A stretch of 64,000 bases of DNA from Closterium sp. Naga37s-1. Its lineage: Eukaryota; Streptophyta; Zygnematophyceae; Desmidiales; Closteriaceae. Each line of letters opens with the position of its first letter. The first letter of the stretch is position 1. The stretch is taken from contig CANJKZ010000080.1 in assembly GCA_947471745.1 (NCBI GenBank), positions 2,091,501 to 2,155,500 on the forward strand, given 5' to 3'. The position numbers were made by a program, and so were the translations under genes. The notes beneath the pieces are model-generated. The model was not told where the DNA came from. It did not search any database and worked only from the letters and a program-made list of their open reading frames with translations. Below, in pieces: positions 44,231-55,165 of the stretch.

Positions 44231-45538
44231 TTGATGACCACTCTTCGGGTTCTGCTGCACGTCGCTGCTCAGCATGACTACGAGCTTCACTATCTTGACT
44301 TCAGCACTGCTTTTCTACAGGGCAGCCTGCACGAGGAGATCTGGCTGCGCCGCCCACCTGGCTTCACTGGGTCGTTTCCTCCTGGTACCCAGTGGAGCCT
44401 CCGGCGGCCAGTCTACGGTCTCCGCCAGGCGCCCCGTGAGTGGCACGACACACTGAGGACTACGCTTGCGGCTTTTGGGTTTGCTCCCTCTACTGCTGAC
44501 CCGTCGCTGTTTCTGCGCACCGACACTTCGTTGCCGCCGTTCTACATCCTCGTGTACGTCGACGACTTGGTCTTTGCCACTGCTGACACTGAGGGACTCG
44601 CCCACGTGAAGTCGGAGCTGCAGAAGAGACACACGTGCTCAGACCTGGGTGAATTGCGCAGCTTTCTTGGCCTGCAGATCACCCGGGACAGAGCACGGCG
44701 CACCATTACCTTGACTCAGTCACACATGGTGCAGCAGGTCCTTCAGCGCTTCAACTTCACGTACTCCTCGCCTCAGGCCACTCCTCTGTCTACTAGCCAC
44801 TCGCTCTCAGCTCTGCCTTCGGATGAGTCTGTAGAGCCGAGTGGCCCGTACCCAGAGCTTGTTGGCTGCCTCATGTACCTGATGACCTGCACTCAACCTG
44901 ACTTGGCATACCCTCTTAGCATCTTGGCACGCTATGTTGCTCCTGGGAGACACCGACCAGAGCACATGGCTGCAGCGAAGAGGGTGTTGCGCTACCTGTG
45001 CAGTACGTCGGGCATGGGGCTAGTGCTTGGAGGACGGGCTCGAGTTGTCCTCACTGGTCACGCAGACGCTTCTTGGGCTGACGACTTGGCTACGCAGCGG
45101 TCGTCACAGGGTTACACCTTCAGCCTTGGTTCCGGCTCTGTTTCGTGGCGGTCTACCCGCTCTTCTTCTGTTCTCAGCTCCAGCTGTGAGGCTGAGATCT
45201 ACGCAGGGGCCATGGCTGCACATGAGTTACGCTGGCTCACCTACCTGCTGACCGACTTGGGAGAGGTGCCTCGTTCTCCTCCAGTTCTGTACGTCGACAA
45301 CAAGGCCATGCTGGCCTTGTGTCAGGAGCACAGAATGGAGCACAGAACGAAGCACATTGCTCTGCGCTACTTCCTTGCTCGAGAGTTGCAGCAGCGTGGT
45401 CAGCTTCGTCTTGCTTACGTGGCCACTCGGGCCAACACTGCTGACATCTTTACCAAGGCACTTCAGCCTTGTGATCATCAGCGCTTTTGTACTATGCTAG
45501 GTCTTGTACCTACCTTGCCTCACTTGCTTGCTTCTTGA
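44231..45538 (+). pseudogene. Element E reverse transcriptase and RNase H
   Basis: A 435-codon open frame: MTTLRVLLHVAAQHDYELH, LDFSTAFLQGSLHEEIWLRR, FYILVYVDDLVFATADTEG (YVDD 44557-44568), PELVGCLMYLMTCTQPDLAY, then RNase H with VVLTGHADASWADDLATQRS, SSSCEAEIYAGAMAAHEL and LYVDNKAMLALCQEH, ending FTKALQPCDHQRFC and a TGA at 45536-45538. This part is intact; the N-terminal RT strands lie upstream in another frame. Confidence 0.93.
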
Positions 45539-45768
45539 CTTTGCTTGTACTATGATCTATATATCTATACCTGCATGCTTTCACTTGCTAGGTTTTGTTC
45601 ACTGTCCTGTTTGTTCTATGCTATATAACTATGCATGTGAACTGGCCTTATGGCCGTCTGCTTGCGCTCGGAATGTGTGGTGACATTGTGATCCACCCTG
45701 AGCTTGCTCTGCTTTTCTGATTGGTCTTGTGACCCCACTTTGCTCTCCCCACTTTGCCTATGGGGGTG
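45539..45768 (+). other. Element E 3' untranslated region
   Basis: Conserved non-coding tail with GTGATCCACCCTGAGCTTGC and GGTCTTGTGACC, followed by TATGGGGGTG (polypurine tract) next to the LTR. The same tail occurs inverted in G (46441-46669) and B (52441-52669). Confidence 0.75.
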
Positions 45769-45894
45769 TGTCAAACTTATACTCTACAGTTTGTTTAGGC
45801 TGTAGTGGGGTAGTTACTATGGGGTACAGTAAGTTTAGGGTTTCCTACTTGTACCCACCACTTTTCTATTTCACACACACTTGTTCATTCTGAG
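45769..45894 (+). repeat. Element E 3' LTR
   Basis: Starts TGTCAAACTTATAC. It shares GGCTGTAGTGGGGTAG, ATGGGGTACAG and TTTAGGGTTTC with the 134-bp LTR at 62215. The end is approximate because TCTAACA is replaced by TTCTGAGAG. Confidence 0.75.
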
Positions 45895-46200
45895 AGCGCT
45901 GGCGTGCGCACTGGCGGGGCGCGCTGGCGTGCGCACTGGCGGGGCGCGCTGGCGTGCGCGCTGGCGGGCCTGCTGGCTAGGGCGCTGGCGGGCCTGATGG
46001 CTAGGGCGCTGGCGGGCCTGCTGGCTAGGGCGCTAGTGGGCCTGCTAGCTAAGGCGCTGGCGGGCCTGCTGGCTAGGGCGCTGGCGGGCCTGCTGGCTAA
46101 GGTGTTGGCGGGCTTGCTAGCTAGGGCGCTGGCGGGCCTGCTGGCTAAGGCGCTGGCGGGCCTGCTGGCTAGGGCACTAGCGGGCCTGCTGTCTAGCGTG
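45895..46200 (+). repeat. GC-rich minisatellite without an adjoining gag
   Basis: Copies of a 24-base unit GCGGGCCTGCTGGCTAGGGC (plus GCTG). It resembles the leader arrays of F, G, B and H and directly follows an LTR, but the gag that should come next is missing. 46201-46302 holds a G-run and no gene. Confidence 0.85.
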
Positions 46201-46302
46201 CTTCGAGCAGACGGGGGGGAGGGGGGGGTTTCACGCTAAGGCTAGTGACGGTCGAAGTCTAGGAACGGCAGAGACTAAGTGGCCAAGGAACGGCGAACCT
46301 AC

Positions 46303-46440
46303 TGCTCTAGAGACTTAGGCATGAATGAGTTATATATCGAGAGAATTAGTACAAGGAGAAGAAAGCCTAAGGGGTTATACCCCACATTATCTACCCCACT
46401 ACAGCCTACCCAGAAATATAACATATGCATATGTTTGACA
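46303..46440 (-). repeat. Element G 3' LTR
   Basis: Ends ATGTTTGACA at 46440, followed outward on the minus strand by the TATGGGGGTG tract. TTATACCCCACATTATCTACCCC matches other LTRs of the lineage. The outer end at 46303 is inferred from the usual length. Confidence 0.7.
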
Positions 46441-46669
46441 CACCCCCATAGGCAAAGTGGGGGAGAGCAAGAGGTCACAAGACCAGTCAAGAAAAGCAAA
46501 GCGAGCTCAGGGTGGATCACAACGTCACCACACACACTGAGCACAAGCAACAGGCCACAAGGCCAGTTCACATGCAGAGGTATATATGCAACAAGAACAG
46601 TACAGTGATCTCTACCTAGCAAGAGCAAGCATGCAGATATATATAAATACAGCACAGTACAAGCAGAGT

Positions 46670-47761
46670 CTACAGCAAGTGTGGAAACGTAGGCACAAGG
46701 CCCAACAAAGTACAAAAGCTCTGATGATCACCAGACGGAAGTGCCTTGGTGAATATATCAGCAGTGTTGGCCCAAGTGGCCACGTGAGCAAGACGAAGCT
46801 GACCCCGCTGCTGCAACTCTCGAGCCAGGAAGTAACGCAGAGCGATGTGCTTCGTTCTGTGCTCCAGTCTGTGCTCCTGACACAAGGCAATGGCTGCCTT
46901 GTTGTCGACGTACAGAACTGGAGGAGAACGAGGCCTCTCTCCCAAGTCGGTCAGCAGGTAGGTGAGCCAGCATAACTCCTGTGCAGCCATGGCTGTGGCG
47001 TATATCTTAGCCTCACAACTGGAGCCGAGAACAGAAGACGAGCGCGTAGACTGCCAAGAAACAGAGCCAGAGCCAAGACTAAAGGTGTAACCCTGTGACG
47101 ACCGCTGCGTAGCCTGGTCGTCAACCCAAGAAGCGTCCGAGTGACCAGTGAGGACAACGTCGCCCCGTCCTCCAAGCATGAGCCCCATGCCCGATGTACT
47201 GCACAAGTAGCACAGTACCCTCTTAGCAGCATCCATGTGCACCTTTCGGTGCCGACCAGGAGCCACGTAGCGAGCCAGAAGGCCAAGAGGGTATGCGAGG
47301 TCAGGACGAGTGCAAGTCATCAGGTACATGAGGCAACCAACTAGCTCTGGGTAAGGACCACTAGGCTCTACGGACTCGTCCGAAGGTGGATCTGAGAGCG
47401 AGTGACCTGTAGCCAGAGGAGTGGCCTGTGTCGAGGACCAGGTGAAGCCGAAGCGCTGAAGGACCTGCTGCACCATGTGTGACTGAGTCAGTGTGATGGT
47501 GCGGCGTGCTCTATCTCGGGTGATCTGCAAGCCAAGGTAACTACGCAGCTCACCCAGGTCTGTACACGTGTGTCTCTTCTGCAGCTCCGACTTCACCAGG
47601 GCGAGAGCCTCAGTGTCAGCAGTGGCAAAGACCAAGTCGTCGACGTACACGATGATGTAGAACGGCGGCAGCGAAGTATCGGCGCGCAGAAACAGCGACG
47701 GGTCAGCAGTCAAAGAAGCAAACCCAAGAGCGCAAGTGTCGTCCTCAGTGTGTCGTGCCAC
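46670..47761 (-). pseudogene. Element G reverse transcriptase and RNase H
   Basis: FYIIVYVDDLVFATADTEAL (YVDD near 47638-47655), DLGELRSYLGLQITRDRARR, PYPELVGCLMYLMTCTRPDL, then VVLTGHSDASWVDDQATQRS, SCEAKIYATAMAAQEL (Lys in place of the usual Glu of E-A-E-I-Y) and LYVDNKAAIALCQEH, ending FTKALPSGDHQSFC. A frameshift near 47740 separates it from the RT start. Confidence 0.9.
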
Positions 47762-48432
47762 TCACGTGGTGCCTGGCGGAGACCGTAGACCGGCCGTCGG
47801 AGGCTCCACTAGGTACCAGGAGGGAACGACCCAGTGAAGCCAGGTGGGCGGCGCAGTCAGATCTCCTCGTGCAAGCTGCCCTGTAAGAAAGTTGTGCTGA
47901 AGTCAAGCGAGTGAAGCTCGTAGTCACGCTGAGCGGCAACGTGCAGCAGCACCCGAAGAGTGGTCATCTTCGGGGTGGGGGAGAAAGTCTGGAAGAAGTC
48001 AACTCCCTCCCGCTGAGTGAAGCCTCGAGCAACGTAACGAGCCTTGAAGACAGGCGGAGAACTTGGCGGCCGCTTCACCCTGAAAATCCACATGCCGTCG
48101 ATGATGTTCGCCCCAAGAGGGGGAACCTCGTCGACGTAGGTGCCTGTGGACTTCCAGGATGCCATCTCTGCGTCCATGGCTGTCTGCCACTGAGAGGAGT
48201 ACTCACCCGCGATCGCCTCAGCGTAAGAGCGCGGGGTCGGGATGTCTGGTGCATCCGGGTCTCCCTCAGGGGCAAGCAGCATGGCCACGAGATGAGGCGC
48301 AGCGGCCGCAAGACACTCAAGGTCCTCCTGTCTGTCCTCAAGGCCGTCCGTGCTAAGAGCACACTCACCTCCGATGGACGGAGGACAGACAGACTCAGAC
48401 TCAGCAACAAGACTAGCAGCGTAGTCTAGACG
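47762..48432 (-). pseudogene. Element G reverse transcriptase N-terminus
   Basis: PEGDPDAPDIPTPRSYAEAI, GMWIFRVKRPPSSPPVFKAR, GVDFFQTFSPTPKMTTLRVL and LDFSTTFLQGSLHEEI. It stops at a TGA (47857-47859) where Trp is usual (EEIWLRR), and a second stop, TAG, replaces Gln in the following P-G-T-x-W-S-L motif. Confidence 0.9.
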
Positions 48433-49697
48433 TCAGGCAGCAGCAAATTCAACCAGCTCAGCGACAAAGGCAGACGCAGCAGCAGACTCAAACGACGGAT
48501 CAGTGACAACAGTGGCTAGCAGACGTGTGACAGTAGGGAGCTCAGCACGAAACCGGTCAGACTCAGGGTCTGCAACGACAGGCAGAGAAGACGCAGGAGG
48601 AGACGGCAGAGGAACACGACGACCGGAACGGCCAGAACGGACAGGCGAGACAGGACGCGATGCAGGCTCACGACGCTCAGTAAGACCCCCTGTCTGCTCA
48701 GTGTAAGGAGAAGGAGCACGTAGTGGTGAGCCATGCTGTAACGGAAGACCAGTAGACGAAGGGAGACTAAGAACCTGGCGAAGCACAGAGTCAGGCGGTG
48801 GCTGAGATGACAGAGACGGTGGAGCGAAGAACAGGCGCGGCTGTGCAGCGCCACCAGCACCAGCAGCTCCAGTACCCCCAGTAGCTCCAGCACCTCCAGC
48901 AGCTCTAGAACCCTCAGCAGCTCCAGCACCTCCAGCTGCTCCAGAACCCTCAGCGCCAGCTCCTCCAGGACCAGCTCCACCAGCAGCAGCACCCCCAGAC
49001 CCAGGGTCTCCAGCAGTAGCACCCTCAGGCTGAGCACCTCCAGCCCCAGCAGCTCCAGTACCTCCAGTACGAGCACCTCCGGGACCAGCACCACTCCCAG
49101 CTCCAGCGACGGCAGCAGAAGTACCTCCAGCGGCAGAGCTCCGAGCTCCAGAAGCGCGACCCTGACGGCGACCGTACCAGTCGTGCAGCTGCTGTGAGGT
49201 GAGAGGCACACGCGGACGAAGGCGGCCACTCCAAGGAGACCGCGCAATAGCAGACTTAGAACCCTCAGGCGTCGCACCCCCAGACTCAGTACCCCCAGTC
49301 TCCTCACGCTCAGGCTCGGCACCCCCAGAAACAGCACCCCCGGGCTCAGGACCTCCAGGCTCCTCACGCGCAGGCTCAGCACCTCCAGGCTCCTCACGCT
49401 CAGGCTCAGCGCCCCCAGACTCCGCACCCCCAGGCTCAGCACCTCCTGGGTACTCATGCGCAGGCTCCGCACCCTCAGGCTCAGCACCCCCAAGCTCCGC
49501 ACCCCCACGCTCCGCACCCCCAGGCTCAGCACCTCCAAGCTCCGCACCCCCACGCTCCGCACCCCCAGGTCCAGCACCCCCAAAGACAGCACCACCCCCA
49601 GCAGGACTTGAGTCACCAGTGACCTCAATAGGCGCAGGCACGGGAGGGTCTACCTGAGAAACACCTGAAGGAGCAGGACCTGGCGCGGGGAGGGGGT
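48433..49697 (-). pseudogene. Element G integrase-RT linker
   Basis: About 400 residues dominated by GGAEPGGAE-type pentapeptides (49230-49600) and Gly/Ala-rich repeats (48840-49130), with PLTSQQLHDWYGRRQGRAS (49150-49205) between them. It ends LATVVTDPSFESAAASAF before a TGA at about 48433. Confidence 0.82.
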
Positions 49698-50300
49698 CTA
49701 CCTGGGGAGGACCTGGGGCGAGAAAGAGCGGCGGGGGGGGGCGAGGGACAGTGCGGTAGGGAAAGAGACGGTAAAAGGGGACGGACTCGTCAAAGGTGAC
49801 GTCCTGAGACGGAAAGACACGGCGCGAGGCGGGGTCGTAAAACTGCCAGCCAGGCGCGTCAGGGACAAAGCCAAGGAAGACACAGGGAACAGCGCGGGCG
49901 GAGAGCTTGTCCGCGGTGGTATCGCGGACAAAGGCACGAGCACCTCAGACCCGGAAACGCGACGCATCGCCAACCTTCCCCGTCCACAGCAGTGTGGGCG
50001 AGGTCTCCGGCAAGGAGACACGGGGCCAGAGGTTGAGCTGATGCGCGGTGTACCGGACCGCAAACGGCCACAGAAAATGGGGGGCAGCCGCATGGATCAT
50101 GGAGGTACGAGCGACCTCCATGACTAAGCCAATGCGGCGCATGCAGCAACCCCATTCTGCCGCGGAGAGGTCGGAAGCGTGAACGTCTGGCGGATGCCGT
50201 GCTCCGCACAGAAGGCTACCAAGAGGTCTGAGGAGAACTCACCACCTCTGTCAGAGTGCAGACGCAGGACAGGAAAGTCCAACTGGAACCGCTCGCGGAG
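49698..50300 (-). pseudogene. Element G integrase, C-terminal part
   Basis: LHSDRGGEFSSDLLVAFCAE, SPRQNGVA (then a frameshift), IGLVMEVARTSMIHAAAPHF, and after a TGA at about 49945 (FRV-stop-GARAFVRD, usually FRVWG) AVPCVFLGFVPDAPGWQFYD. It continues the integrase from the upstream frame, broken by TAG at 50301-50303 (usually Gln). Confidence 0.88.
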
Positions 50301-52209
50301 CTAGAGATGAACAGCGCGGATCCAGGGGATCAAAACATCAGGGACCTCCCCCTTGACCGTGGTGTAACGCGTATAGTCGTCGACGACCAGCAGGAAGTAC
50401 CGCTCGTGGCCCTGTCCACGGACGCGGGTTGGGCCCCACACGTCCATGTGGAGAGTCTGCAGTGGAGCCTCTGTCGGAGGGAACGAGGAGGAGTGAGGAG
50501 CGGCGCGCTGCCGCCCCTCGACGCAAGGAATGCAGGGCAGCGCAGGCGAGGGAGGGAGGGCAGGCAGAGTTCTGGGAAGGCCAGAGACCAGGAGGCAAGA
50601 GTGCATGCTACGAAGGCGAGGCATGGAGGGGTGACCAAGGCGGTGGTGCCACAGGAGAGTGTCGTGCGACAGCCGGCGACACTCACACTGGGTAGCTACC
50701 TGAGCAGACGCGTACAGCTGGGGAGACAAAGGGGTGGAGCGCAACGCAGTGGTGAGGGTGTACAGACTGGACCCAGGCGCACGTGTGAACGTGGCCAGGT
50801 GACGGCCGGTCCGGGAGCACGTGCAGATTGCCACACGCTGTCCTCCAGGAGTAAAGGTGTCAACCCAGTGATCCTGAAGAACGGCGTTGCTCACCAAGTT
50901 CGTAGAGAACGAGGGGAGGTGGAGACCAGATAGCTCACCAGACGGGACCGCCGGACACGGAAGCACAGTGGAAGGCCGTGCAAGCACTGGGCCCCTAGAG
51001 GGGTCAGCCAGTGAGACAGGGACAGGTGCAGGGAGGGGAGTGACTATGGTGCTGTCGTGAAAGAAACAGCGGGAAGCACCAGAGTCAAGTGTAAAGGTGT
51101 GCAAGGCCTGTGCGGACGCAGTACCAGGGGGAGCAGACTCACAAGCACCTAGAGCTGCAGGCGCTATACCTAGGGCTATACCGGGGTCAGGCGGCACACA
51201 CAAGTAGCAGTCACCCTCAGCACTAACAGTCAATGCATACATGGCAGCAAGGATAGCATCATAGTCAAGATCAAAGATAGGTACATCACGTCTAAGCAGG
51301 TCTGCCCAGTTGGGGAACTCAGTAGCATCAGGAAACTTGACGCGCCAGGCGTCGCTAAGCCGAGCGAAGCAGCGGTACTCAGTGTGAAAGCCGGTGCACT
51401 GGCGACCAGCGCGGGGACCTGCGCGAATGATATAGGGGCAGCGATCAGGACCCCCAGACGCCCCACGCCCGGCATACCAGTCATGAAGCTGCTGGGAAGT
51501 GGGGGTCTGGCGCTGACACTGCTGCGGCTGCTGCTTCTGCTTCTGCTGCTGTCCCTGGCCACCACCGGCCTCACCCAAGCCCCCACCACCGCCGCCACCA
51601 CCACTCCCCCCTCCGCCACCACCGCCGCCGCCACCGCCACTGCTCCCGGCACCACCACCGCCCCCACCACTACCTCCACCCCCACGACCACCGCCACTAC
51701 CTCCACCGCCCCCGCCGCCTCCACCACCGCCCCCTCCACTGCCACATCCGCCACCCCTGCCACCCTTGCCCGCCCTGAAGCCGCTGCGCTTCCCACTCGG
51801 AGCGGAAGCAGCTGCGACCTTCTCAGCACCAAGGAGGTCGACAGCAGCAGTTGCGGAGGCGTAGAAGGGGGTAAGAGGGGAGGGGGAGCACCCCTCAAAG
51901 AGGGGAGTGCGGGGAGTACCACGAGCAGCACCTACAGCTAGAATGATCTTCTCGTTTGCTAGGAGGTGCTTCTCGAGGTCGTCGACAATGAGAAAATGGG
52001 GGTCAAGCGCGAGGAAGTGGTCCCTGACTGAGCGAAGAGTGTCAGGGAGGCGGGTGATGAGGAAGTAGAGAGTAAAGTACATCGGGGGGTGGTTCTTTGC
52101 CAGGAACTCGGCTGGAAGGGCGGCACGAAGGCGACTGTCACTAGCGCGTAGGTGAGAGATGAGGTCCTCAGCGGTGGTAAACGAGGACAGGTCGGGGAAC
52201 AGGTAGGGT
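50301..52209 (-). pseudogene. Element G gag, protease and integrase N-terminus
   Basis: Resumes exactly at the solo-LTR border with YLFPDLSSFTTAEDLISHLR. A 110-residue Gly-rich region (51560-51780) is followed by PTSQQLHDWYAGRG (51466-51508) and CPYIIRAGPRAGRQC with TGFHTEYRCF (the unusual knuckle). TFTLDSGASRCFFHD (51060-51100) is an intact protease site. HHRLGHPSMPRLRSM and VVDDYTRYTTV follow. A short deletion removes part of TVFPL..KGEV. A frameshift precedes 52082. Confidence 0.9.
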
Positions 52210-52305
52210 TGTTAGAATCTAGCAGCAGGGATAATTGCACTATGGAAGAGTTGGGTACAAATATGAAACCCTAAAGTGGGTTGTACCCCATATTGGCTAC
52301 CCCAC
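52210..52305 (-). repeat. Solo LTR, left part (split by element B)
   Basis: First 96 bases of a 134-bp LTR whose other 38 bases are at 59507-59544. Joined, it matches the H LTR (62215-62348) end to end, TGTCAAA...TCTAACA on the minus strand. The solo LTR is flanked by AGGGT at 52205-52209 and 59545-59549. Confidence 0.9.
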
Positions 52306-52440
52306 TGTTAGAAGATAGTACTGCACGAGAATGAATGAACTAGAAAGAAGTTGGGTACAAGTATGAAACCCTACGTTTGTTGTACCCCCTAAGGCTAAAC
52401 CCACTATAGCCTACACAATATAAACATATAATGTTTGACA
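52306..52440 (-). repeat. Element B 3' LTR
   Basis: 135 bases, TG...CA, starting TGTTAGAAGATAG on the plus strand. It differs from 59367-59501 by C versus A in CCCTA(C/A)GTTTG. Confidence 0.95.
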
Positions 52441-52669
52441 CACCCCCATAGGCTAAGTGGGAGACAACCAGATGGTCACAAGACCAGTCAAAGCAAAGCA
52501 AAGCAAGCTCAGGGTGGATCTCAAGGAAACCACACAAATTATGAGCACAAGCAAGTGGTCACAAGACCAGTTCACATGCAGGTTGATAATATAACAAGAG
52601 ATACAGTGATCACAACCTAGCAAGAGTAAACATGCAGGTATATATATAGAGATCACAGTACAAGCAGAG
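52441..52669 (-). other. Element B 3' untranslated region and polypurine tract
   Basis: TATGGGGGTG lies directly against the LTR (minus strand). The rest is the conserved non-coding tail shared with E and G. Confidence 0.75.
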
Positions 52670-55165
52670 TCAAGAAGTAAGCAAGTGAGGCCCAGTAGGC
52701 ACGAGGCCTAGAACAGTACAGAAGCGCTGATGATCACAAGGCTGAAGCGCCTTGGTGAACACATCAGCAGTGTTGGCCCGAGTGGCCACGTAACGCAGAC
52801 GAAGCTGACCGCGCTGCTGCAGCTCTCGAGCAAGAAAGTAGCGCAGAGCGATATGCTTCGTTCTGTGCTCCAGTCTGTGCTCCTCACACAAGGCAATGGC
52901 AGCCTTGTTGTCGACGTACAGCACTGGAGGAGAACGAGGCCGCTCTCCCAGGTCGGTCAGCAGGTAGGTGAGCCAGCGTAACTCCTGTGCAGCCATGGCT
53001 GTGGCGTAGATCTCAGCCTCACAACTGGAGCTGAGAACAGAAGACGAGCGTGTAGAACGCCAAGAAACAGAACCAGAGCCAAGGCTGAAGGTGTAACCCT
53101 GAGACGACCGCTGAGTAGCCTGGTCGTCTGCCCAAGAAGCGTCTGAGTGCCCAGTGAGTACAACTCGGTCTCGCCCTCCAAGCACTAGCCCCATGCCCGA
53201 CGTACTGCACAAGTAGCGCAACACCCTCTTAGCAGCATCCATGTGCTCCTTCCGGTGACGACCAGGAGCGACATAGCGTGCAAGGATGCTAAGAGGGTAT
53301 GCAAGGTCAGGCCGAGTGCAGGTCATCAGGTACATGAGGCAGCCCACAAGCTCTGGATACGTGCCACTCGGCTCTACGGACTCATCCGAAGGCAGAGCTG
53401 AGAGCGAGTGACCGGTAGGCAGAGGAGTGGCCTGAGGCGAGGAGTACGTGAAGCGGAAGCGCTGAAGGACCTGCTGCACCATGTGTGACTGAGTCAAGGT
53501 GATGGTGCGCCGTGCTCTGTCCCGGGTGATCCGCAAGCCAAGATAGCTTGTCAGTTCACCCAGGTCTGTGCACGTGTGTCTCTTCTGCAGCTCCGACTTC
53601 ACGTGGGCGAGTGCCGTAGTGTCAGCAGTGGCAAAGACCAAGTCGTCGACGTACACGAGGATGTAGAACGGCGGCAGCGAAGTGTCAGTGCGTAGAAACA
53701 GCGACGGGTCAGTAGTAGAAGGAGCGAACCCAAGAGCCGCAAGTGTAGTCCTCAGTGTGTCGTGCCACTCACGCGGCGCCTGGCGGAGACCGTAGACTGG
53801 CCGCCGGAGGCTCCACTGGGTACCAGGAGGGAACGACCCAGTGAAGCCAGGTGGGCGGCGCAGCCAGATCTCCTCGTGCAGGCTGCCCTGTAGGAAAGCA
53901 GTGCTGAAGTCAAGCGAGTGGAGCTCGTAGTCACGCTGAGCGGCGACGTGCAGCAGAACCCGAAGAGTGGTCATCTTCGGGGTCGGGGAGAAGGTCTGGA
54001 AGAAGTCAACTTCCTCTCGCTGACTGAAGCCTCGTGCAACGTAACGCGCCTTGAAGACAGGCGGAGAACCCGGCGGCCGCTTCACCCTGAAAATCCACAT
54101 GCCACTGACAATGTTCGCCCCAGGTGGGGGAACGTCGTCGACGTAGGTGCGTGTGGACTTCCAGGAAGCCATCTCTGTGTCCATGGCTGTCTGCCACTGA
54201 GAGGAGTACTCACCCGCGATCGCCTCAGCGTAAGAGCGCGGGGTCGGGATGTCTGGAGCATCCGGGTCTCCCTCTGGGGCAACCAGCATGGACACGAGAT
54301 GAGGTAAAGCAGCGGCAAAGCACTCAAACTCCTCCTGCCTGTCCTCAAGGACGTCCGTGCCAAGAGCACACTCACCCCCGACGGACGGAGGACAGACAGA
54401 CTCAGACTCAGACTCAGCGACAAGGCTAGCGGCGTAGTCTAGACGACAAGCGGCAGCAAAGTCAACTAACTCAGCGACTAGAGCAGACGCAGCAGAGGAC
54501 TCAAAGGAAGGGTCAGTAACAACAGTGGCGAGGAGACGCGTGACAGTAGGACTGGCAGCACGAAGGGAGTCAGACTCCGGGTCAGCAAGAGCAGAAAGAG
54601 AGGACGTAGGAGGAGACGGCAGAGGGACACGCTGAGGAGCAGTGGAAGGACGAAGCGTCATCTGGTGAGTGCCTGGGACAGCAGGAGGACGCTGACCAGT
54701 GTGAGCAGCACGAACAGGCGACGCACGACGAGACTCGGGCGACGCAGGACGAGACTCAGGCTCACGACGCTCTGTAAGACCTCCAGTCGGACCAGTGTAA
54801 GGAGAAGGACCAGGGAGTGGTAAGGCAGGAGGCAACCGTGACTGCGACGGGACTGGCGGAAGACACTCTAAGGAGGGAGCAGGACAAGGAGGAGGCGACT
54901 GACCAAGAACCTGCTGAAGGAGCGGAACGAAGTACGGCTGCGGCCGCGTAGCGCCGCCAGAACCAGCAGAGAGACCACCAGTAGCCTCAGCTCCAGGGCC
55001 ACCAGCGACAGCGCCCGCAGGACCACCAGTAGCTCCACCAGCGTCAGCACCAGCAGCAGCTCCAACTCCAGGGTCCTCAGCACCAGCAGTAGCTCCAACT
55101 CCAGGGTCTGCAGCACCAGCAGCAGCTCCAACGCCAGGGTCCGCAGCACCAGCAGGAGCTCCCAC
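52670..55165 (-). CDS. Element B Pol: linker, reverse transcriptase, RNase H
   Basis: 831 codons, overlapping the upstream frame and shifted by one base. It begins in GAADPGVGAAA repeats, then VPLPSPPTSSLSALADPESD, EGDPDAPDIPTPRSYAEAIA and WIFRVKRPPGSPPVFKARYV. LDFSTAFLQGSLHEEIWLRR and FYILVYVDDLVFATADTTAL (YVDD near 53641-53660) show an intact catalytic RT; VVLTGHSDASWADDQATQRS, SSSCEAEIYATAMAAQEL and LYVDNKAAIALCEEH an intact RNase H. It ends TGA 52670. No start codon is needed if the product is normally made as one polyprotein with the upstream frame. Confidence 0.95.
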   Translation of the reverse strand: MGAPAGAADPGVGAAAGAADPGVGATAGAEDPGVGAAAGADAGGATGGPAGAVAGGPGAEATGGLSAGSGGATRPQPYFVPLLQQVLGQSPPPCPAPSLECLPPVPSQSRLPPALPLPGPSPYTGPTGGLTERREPESRPASPESRRASPVRAAHTGQRPPAVPGTHQMTLRPSTAPQRVPLPSPPTSSLSALADPESDSLRAASPTVTRLLATVVTDPSFESSAASALVAELVDFAAACRLDYAASLVAESESESVCPPSVGGECALGTDVLEDRQEEFECFAAALPHLVSMLVAPEGDPDAPDIPTPRSYAEAIAGEYSSQWQTAMDTEMASWKSTRTYVDDVPPPGANIVSGMWIFRVKRPPGSPPVFKARYVARGFSQREEVDFFQTFSPTPKMTTLRVLLHVAAQRDYELHSLDFSTAFLQGSLHEEIWLRRPPGFTGSFPPGTQWSLRRPVYGLRQAPREWHDTLRTTLAALGFAPSTTDPSLFLRTDTSLPPFYILVYVDDLVFATADTTALAHVKSELQKRHTCTDLGELTSYLGLRITRDRARRTITLTQSHMVQQVLQRFRFTYSSPQATPLPTGHSLSALPSDESVEPSGTYPELVGCLMYLMTCTRPDLAYPLSILARYVAPGRHRKEHMDAAKRVLRYLCSTSGMGLVLGGRDRVVLTGHSDASWADDQATQRSSQGYTFSLGSGSVSWRSTRSSSVLSSSCEAEIYATAMAAQELRWLTYLLTDLGERPRSPPVLYVDNKAAIALCEEHRLEHRTKHIALRYFLARELQQRGQLRLRYVATRANTADVFTKALQPCDHQRFCTVLGLVPTGPHLLTS

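Larger units (their letters stand above)
39686..45894 (+). mobile_element. Copia element E, 5' end lost at a head-to-head junction
   Basis: Plus-strand gag, protease, integrase, linker, RT and RNase H with a 3' LTR (45769-45894). Gag starts abruptly at about 39686 at the position homologous to the broken end of D. The frame changes near 40905 (a short deletion), TGA at 42276-42278 replaces Trp, and further stops and a frameshift lie in the linker and at the RT start. It belongs to the L-R-E-W-Y subfamily with B, G and H. Confidence 0.9.

Noticed and set aside
48433..49641. Envelope-like third ORF in element G
   Set aside because: The frame is continuous with integrase and RT, has no signal or membrane segment and consists of linker repeats.
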